Assembly (NCBI GenBank): GCA_002307215.1
Contig: DBTU01000037.1
Location: 10,108 to 19,996, forward strand
DNA length: 9,889 nucleotides
Direction: 5' to 3'
From: Lachnoclostridium sp. UBA1308
GTDB lineage: Bacteria; Bacillota; Clostridia; Lachnospirales; Lachnospiraceae
The translations under genes were made by a program, and so were the position numbers. A model generated the notes under the pieces. It searched no databases. It worked only from the letters and a program-made list of their open reading frames with translations, and was not told the origin of the DNA. This document shows positions 6,184-9,889 of this stretch, in pieces. The first letter of the stretch is position 1. Every line of letters begins with the position of its first letter.

Positions 6184-7056
6184 TTAATTTAATATCTTTT
6201 GTTTGATATGTTCCATAATTGCGTCAGCAGCATTGATTCCGGTGCAATCATAGATATTTTTAAAATGTGCATTAGAATTCACTTCACATACGATTGGTTG
6301 CTCATCCTCGCCAAACAGCAAATCAACTCCGGCAAAATCAAGTCCGATACACTCACAGCATCTGACTGCAAGTTCACATTGCTCTTTGGTGGGATTATAA
6401 GGTTCCATTCTTCCACCGATTGTTAAATTGGCACGAAAGTCCCCATTTTCACCAAATCGTTGCATTGCAGCTATCACCCTGTCTCCAACTACCTGAAGCC
6501 TAATATCTCTTCCTCGGCTGGTGTGTATCAGCTGCTGAAATAGCATTGGTTTCGTGCCGATTTTAATCATAAGCTTCTCTAATTCAGAGAAGTCTTTCGC
6601 AAGATATACCTGTTGTCCAAAAGAACCGAAGCATTCCTTTACTACCATAGGAAAACCGATAGAATCAACTACCTCTGTCAGAAAATGATAATTGGTATAT
6701 CCGATGTTATCGAAGGTCTTTGGAGCAATGATGGTCCTGGGCATAGGTATGTTGTATTTCATCAAAGTCAGATGAGTCAAGGATTTATCATCACAAATTT
6801 CAATTGCTTTTGATGAATTAAAGACCAAAAAGCCGGATTGCTCCAGATAATAGGCCAGTCTGATATCCTTATCCCAGAACAGAATAAAATCAGCCTCTAA
6901 AGTAGGTTTTACTCCTCCGATGTCAATCAATAGCTCCGCATTAGTACATAGCTTAAGATCGATATCTAGCTTGGTTGCAGCTTTTTGAAGCCACTCATGG
7001 ATTTCATTTAATTTTTTTATATTATAAAATTCATTTACAACTAAAATCCCTTTCAT
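6184..7056 (-). CDS. RimK-like ATP-grasp ligase
   Basis: 290 residues from the chosen ATG, the standard length for RimK-type alpha-L-glutamate ligase relatives. The pre-ATP-grasp domain ends at VFNSSKAIEICDDKSLTHLTL. The central strand and glycine loop is FPMVVKECFGSFGQQV, with Lys140 as the expected ATP ligand. FQQLI and SRGRDIRLQVVGDRVIAAMQR follow, then GDFRANLTIGG (about 205-215), characteristic of RimK-like enzymes. The metal site CEVNSNAHF provides Glu258, Asn260 and Asn262, fully conventional in contrast to the neighbouring paralogue. The ATG at 7054-7056 has AAAGG at 7063-7067 with 6-nt spacing; a GTG two codons earlier (7060-7062) would abut the ribosome site and is less likely. It lies downstream of ftsK beyond a hairpin. 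The amine-donating and carboxylate substrates are not evident; adding an amino acid to a peptide or small molecule is the family expectation. Confidence 0.9.
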   Translation of the reverse strand: MKGILVVNEFYNIKKLNEIHEWLQKAATKLDIDLKLCTNAELLIDIGGVKPTLEADFILFWDKDIRLAYYLEQSGFLVFNSSKAIEICDDKSLTHLTLMKYNIPMPRTIIAPKTFDNIGYTNYHFLTEVVDSIGFPMVVKECFGSFGQQVYLAKDFSELEKLMIKIGTKPMLFQQLIHTSRGRDIRLQVVGDRVIAAMQRFGENGDFRANLTIGGRMEPYNPTKEQCELAVRCCECIGLDFAGVDLLFGEDEQPIVCEVNSNAHFKNIYDCTGINAADAIMEHIKQKILN

Positions 7057-7113
7057 ATGCACCTTTCCTATCTATAAAATTACTTACTAAGTTCAGAGTA
7101 ACATATAATAAGA

Positions 7114-7160
7114 GGCTGTTACAAAATCGCCCCAAAATACAAGCTATATATGCAACAGCC
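7114..7160 (-). terminator. Long-loop hairpin after ftsK/spoIIIE
   Basis: Arms 7114-7123 and 7151-7160 pair over 10 bp on the minus strand (GGCTGTTGCA with TGTAACAGCC, one G·U), with a 27-nt loop. It begins 8 nt after the translocase stop codon. The following TCTTATTATA is only weakly U-rich. The arms also look like terminal inverted repeats of some insertion sequences (GGCTGTTGCA-type), so a tiny relic of a mobile element is an alternative reading. Confidence 0.55.
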
Positions 7161-7168
7161 AATTTTCT

Positions 7169-9616
7169 TTAATACTCATCCAGATACTGTTCAAATTGTT
7201 CCGGCGACATCAGTATCTTTCTGGGCTTTGTACCCTCCTCGGGTCCGACAACCCCGGCCTCCGACAGCTGATCCATAATTCTTGCTGCCCTATTAAAACC
7301 AATTTTATAGACTCTTTGAAGCATTCCGATGGAAGCCTTGTCCTTCTCTATGATGAATTTACCCGCCTCAGCAAAGTACTCATCCCTGCCATTATCGCCT
7401 GCGCCCTGCAGGGACATTTCTCCTGCCTTGGCGTTATTAATTTTATCGTGGATATCATCGCTGTAAACTGCTTCATTATTGTTTTTCTTTAAGAAATCTA
7501 CGACTGAGCTTACCTCTTTATCACTGATAAATGCTCCCTGAATTCGCACCGGTTTGGGATATCCGGAAGGGAAGAACAACATGTCCCCTTTCCCAAGAAG
7601 CTTCTCCGCTCCGGAGCCGTCAATAATGGTTCTTGAGTCAATCGCAGAGGATACCGCAAAGGCAACTCTGGACGGAATATTTGCCTTAATCAGACCTGTT
7701 ATAACATTCACGGAAGGTCTTTGCGTTGCAATAATCAGATGAATACCTGCGGCTCTTGCAAGCTGTGCAAGACGACAGATTGCATCCTCAACTTCTCCCG
7801 GTGCTACCATCATAAGATCTGCCAACTCATCAATAATAATTACAATCTGGGGAAGCTTCTGATAATTCTCATCGTTCAGATAAGCTACACCTGCAATCTT
7901 TTCATTATATCCCTTGAGGTCTCTCGCTCCGACATCCGCAAATTTCTTATAACGATCTATCATCTCAACGACAGCCCAGTTTAAGGCTGCTGATGCTTTT
8001 TTCGGATCTGTTACGACAGGAATTAATAGATGTGGAATACCATTGTACACATTTAGTTCTACCACCTTAGGATCTATCATGATCATGCGAACATCTGCCG
8101 GTTTTGATTTATATAAGATACTCATAATTAAGGTATTGATACATACAGATTTACCGGAGCCTGTTGCACCGGCAATCAATAAATGGGGCATCTTTGCAAT
8201 ATCTGTTATAACAGTCTGTCCTCCGATATCTTTTCCTACTGCAAAAGCTAAATTAGCGGAATGCTCTGTAAATACTTTGCTTTCAATCAATTCACGGAAA
8301 GTAACCATCGAATTTTCTTTATTAGGAACCTCAATTCCTACCGCTGCCTTACCAGGAATGGGGGCTTCTATTCTGATATCGGAGGCCGCAAGGTTAAGCT
8401 TAATATCATCAGCAAGACTTGTAATCCTGCTGACCTTTACACCCTGCTCCGGCTGAAGCTCATATCTGGTTACTGCAGGGCCTACGCTTACATTCGTTAT
8501 CGTAACATGAACGCCAAAGCTTTCAAGTGTACTTTGAAGCTTCATTGCTGTTTCCTTCAAATCTTTATCCTGGGATCCGCCTTTATTAAGCTTGGGTTTT
8601 GGCTGCATTAAAAGACTGGTCGGAGGAAATATATATTCCTTTTGCTGAGGTGTTTGAGAAATACTTAAATCTTCAACATTATCGACTTTACTGTCTGTTG
8701 TCTTTTGACGGCTTTTAACTTCCGGCCGTGATTTGCTTTTTGTTGGATCCGTATCCTCAGGTTCAATTTCAGTTTCTTCATTATAAGTTTCTTTTTCACC
8801 AAACTTGAGGCGTAGTTCTTCCTCATAGTTCGTAATGGTCGGTGTCTGATTATTATTACGAACACTAAGAACCTCTCCCTGGTTGAAGATATCTGATTCT
8901 TTTAGTGTCGTTGGATTGGTCTGATTAATCAGAAAAGTTTTTGCAGGTTTTCTTGCGGCATCACTTAGATTATCTTCTACTGTAATTCGCTTCTGTTCCG
9001 CTCTCATTTCCTTTCGATATTCCCAACTTTCTTTAATAGAGCTTTTACCCTTATTTGCAAGATATGTTAAGATAGCTTTGCCGGTTATTACGATAGCAGC
9101 GATAATCATAACTGCGATTAATATGATATAAGTAGCAACCTCAGCAAATAATTTGCAAAGAATCCATGCAATCAGACCACCAATAATTCCGCCGCCGTTT
9201 CTACTCTTATAGGAACTCATATAGTAATCCAATATCTTAGTATCGGTAGAAGGATTCACGAACATCTGTATCAATGCAGCCAGAGCTATAAAAAATACAA
9301 GTGCGCTGATTATCTTTCTTCCGGCCTTTCTGTTTCCGATATTGGAGATATAGAACGCTGTTGCAAAGAAGATAATAAAAGGAATAATATAAGTTATTCC
9401 CCCTACTAATCCAAAGATCATGCCGCTGATTAATTTACCGGCACTCCCGCATAAATTAAAATTGCTTAAAAGCAATAAAATAGAGACCACTAATGCAATC
9501 ACCAGAATAATCTCATCCTGAACCGCACCGTGTTCTTTTACAATGTTTACCTTCTCAGTTGTGGTTTTAACTTTTCGTGAATTCGAGGATTTTCCCGTCT
9601 TATGATTTGGTGCCAT
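7169..9616 (-). CDS. DNA translocase FtsK/SpoIIIE
   Basis: 815 residues, full length for a Gram-positive FtsK/SpoIIIE, which pumps double-stranded DNA through the closing division or sporulation septum. The basic N-terminus is followed by hydrophobic membrane segments at about 35-52, 66-92, 103-120 and 143-184. A charged, poorly conserved linker runs from about 190 to 340. The motor has Walker A GATGSGKS at 483-490, MIDPKVVEL at 513-521, Walker B IVIIIDELAD at 591-600 (Asp596, Glu597) and the ATQRPSVNVITG sensor segment at 630-641. The C-terminal winged-helix gamma domain, which reads polarised DNA guide sequences, spans about 755-805 (ASIGMLQRVYKIGFNRAARIMDQL). Whether it serves vegetative division or sporulation cannot be told. 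The ATG has AGGAGGA at 9628-9634 with a long 11-nt spacer. The gene has its own promoter at 9746-9774. Confidence 0.97.
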   Translation of the reverse strand: MAPNHKTGKSSNSRKVKTTTEKVNIVKEHGAVQDEIILVIALVVSILLLLSNFNLCGSAGKLISGMIFGLVGGITYIIPFIIFFATAFYISNIGNRKAGRKIISALVFFIALAALIQMFVNPSTDTKILDYYMSSYKSRNGGGIIGGLIAWILCKLFAEVATYIILIAVMIIAAIVITGKAILTYLANKGKSSIKESWEYRKEMRAEQKRITVEDNLSDAARKPAKTFLINQTNPTTLKESDIFNQGEVLSVRNNNQTPTITNYEEELRLKFGEKETYNEETEIEPEDTDPTKSKSRPEVKSRQKTTDSKVDNVEDLSISQTPQQKEYIFPPTSLLMQPKPKLNKGGSQDKDLKETAMKLQSTLESFGVHVTITNVSVGPAVTRYELQPEQGVKVSRITSLADDIKLNLAASDIRIEAPIPGKAAVGIEVPNKENSMVTFRELIESKVFTEHSANLAFAVGKDIGGQTVITDIAKMPHLLIAGATGSGKSVCINTLIMSILYKSKPADVRMIMIDPKVVELNVYNGIPHLLIPVVTDPKKASAALNWAVVEMIDRYKKFADVGARDLKGYNEKIAGVAYLNDENYQKLPQIVIIIDELADLMMVAPGEVEDAICRLAQLARAAGIHLIIATQRPSVNVITGLIKANIPSRVAFAVSSAIDSRTIIDGSGAEKLLGKGDMLFFPSGYPKPVRIQGAFISDKEVSSVVDFLKKNNNEAVYSDDIHDKINNAKAGEMSLQGAGDNGRDEYFAEAGKFIIEKDKASIGMLQRVYKIGFNRAARIMDQLSEAGVVGPEEGTKPRKILMSPEQFEQYLDEY

Positions 9617-9707
9617 AAATCTTATGATCCTCCTTACAGTCCCTAGCCCTGAACATCAAAAAGAATACCATAATCGGTATCCATATTAAGAGCTCCTGTC
9701 TTTTCAT
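9600..9707 (-). CDS. Possible 35-residue membrane peptide overlapping the translocase start
   Basis: The ATG at 9705-9707 opens a frame of 35 codons (MKRQELLIWIPIMVFFLMFR...), ending with TAA at 9600-9602, 17 nt inside the translocase gene in another frame. A basic start followed by about 14 hydrophobic residues suggests one membrane helix. No good ribosome site precedes it, and a hairpin (9663-9669 with 9676-9682) falls inside it. If translated, ribosomes would run over the translocase ribosome site, so it could couple or limit translocase translation. Confidence 0.25.
   Translation of the reverse strand: MKRQELLIWIPIMVFFLMFRARDCKEDHKIYGTKS
9643..9684 (-). CDS. Possible 13-residue leader peptide before the translocase
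   Basis: The ATG at 9682-9684 has a good AGGAG ribosome site (9693-9697, 8-nt spacing) and encodes MDTDYGILFDVQG, ending in TAG at 9643-9645, 26 nt before the translocase ATG. It overlaps the 35-codon frame in another register. The ribosome site is better than that of the longer frame, but at this length coding cannot be judged from sequence. Confidence 0.25.
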   Translation of the reverse strand: MDTDYGILFDVQG

Positions 9708-9745
9708 GGTAATTCTACTAATATCAGTAAAGTGCTCCTGAAATT

Positions 9746-9774
9746 ATTATACCTTTTATAAAAATGATATGCAA
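9746..9774 (-). promoter_or_regulatory. Sigma-A type promoter of the translocase gene
   Basis: Read on the minus strand, TTGCAT (-35, 9769-9774) and a perfect TATAAT (-10, 9746-9751) are separated by 17 bp. The start of transcription would be near 9739, giving a leader of about 120 nt before the translocase gene with room for the short leader ORFs. Confidence 0.65.
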
Positions 9775-9779
9775 GTCAA

Positions 9780-9889
9780 ACTTCAGTCACCGCTTTGCCT
9801 ACGTTACTATTCACAGCCCAGCCGAAGATGTTGATATGATTTCGGTAAATGTTTCCGAAACGGAGCCGCTCCCGCTTAGTTGCATTACG
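9780..9889. other. G+C-richer intergenic edge with inverted repeats
   Basis: This edge is visibly richer in G+C than the neighbouring intergenic DNA. It holds TTTCGG/CCGAAA (9840-9845 with 9855-9860, 9-nt loop), a short palindrome GGAGCCGCTCC (about 9862-9872), and two 12-mers (9782-9793, 9802-9813) that closely match the HAD leader at 4180-4199. No gene is supported. It could be part of a dispersed repeat or a structured RNA extending beyond the window. Confidence 0.4.

Noticed and set aside
7057..7062. GTG start two codons upstream for the 290-residue ATP-grasp gene.
   Set aside because: It would touch the AAAGG ribosome site with no spacing; the ATG at 7054-7056 has a normal 6-nt spacing.
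8043..8456. 137-codon plus-strand frame opposite the translocase gene.
   Set aside because: Antisense to the highly conserved motor domain, with composition that follows the translocase codons; a shadow frame.

Overview
The window looks like a chromosomal segment of a low-G+C, anaerobic Gram-positive, most likely a clostridium of the Lachnospiraceae type. The reasons are AT-rich intergenic DNA, strong AGGAGG-type ribosome sites, occasional GTG and TTG starts, a clostridial-style formate–tetrahydrofolate ligase and a SpoIIIE/FtsK translocase. The genus is inference. No phage, plasmid, CRISPR, tRNA or rRNA signature was seen.

Layout, left to right: 1-407 holds no gene I can support. A minus-strand Fe/Mn superoxide dismutase-family gene (408-1007) is followed by two tail-to-tail GNAT acetyltransferases (1154-1606 plus, 1619-2044 minus). 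The formate–tetrahydrofolate ligase gene fhs (2156-3826, minus) has a good promoter, a leader of roughly 125 nt with two hairpins, and a long stem-loop just after its stop. Divergent from it is a HAD phosphatase (4253-4897, plus) whose leader can form two mutually exclusive hairpins. Then come two related RimK-like ATP-grasp ligases on the minus strand (4997-5941 and 6184-7056). They are separated by 242 bp containing an unusual G+C-rich patch with a 28-codon open frame. Last is the DNA translocase gene ftsK/spoIIIE (7169-9616, minus), preceded by a good promoter and two candidate short leader ORFs.

Most genes are single housekeeping functions without an obvious shared pathway: one-carbon metabolism (fhs), chromosome segregation (ftsK/spoIIIE), phosphate-ester salvage (HAD) and oxidative defence (SOD-like). 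The pair of ATP-grasp ligases is the part that could be a dedicated system. Both have the fold that joins a carboxylate to an amine using ATP, they are adjacent, and their substrate is unknown. One of them carries a three-copy 24-bp tandem repeat directly in front of its nucleotide-binding strand.

The most interesting non-coding signals are the fhs leader, sequence pieces shared between the HAD leader (4180-4199) and the right edge (9782-9813), and the long-loop hairpins that lie exactly 8 nt after the stop codons of both fhs and ftsK.
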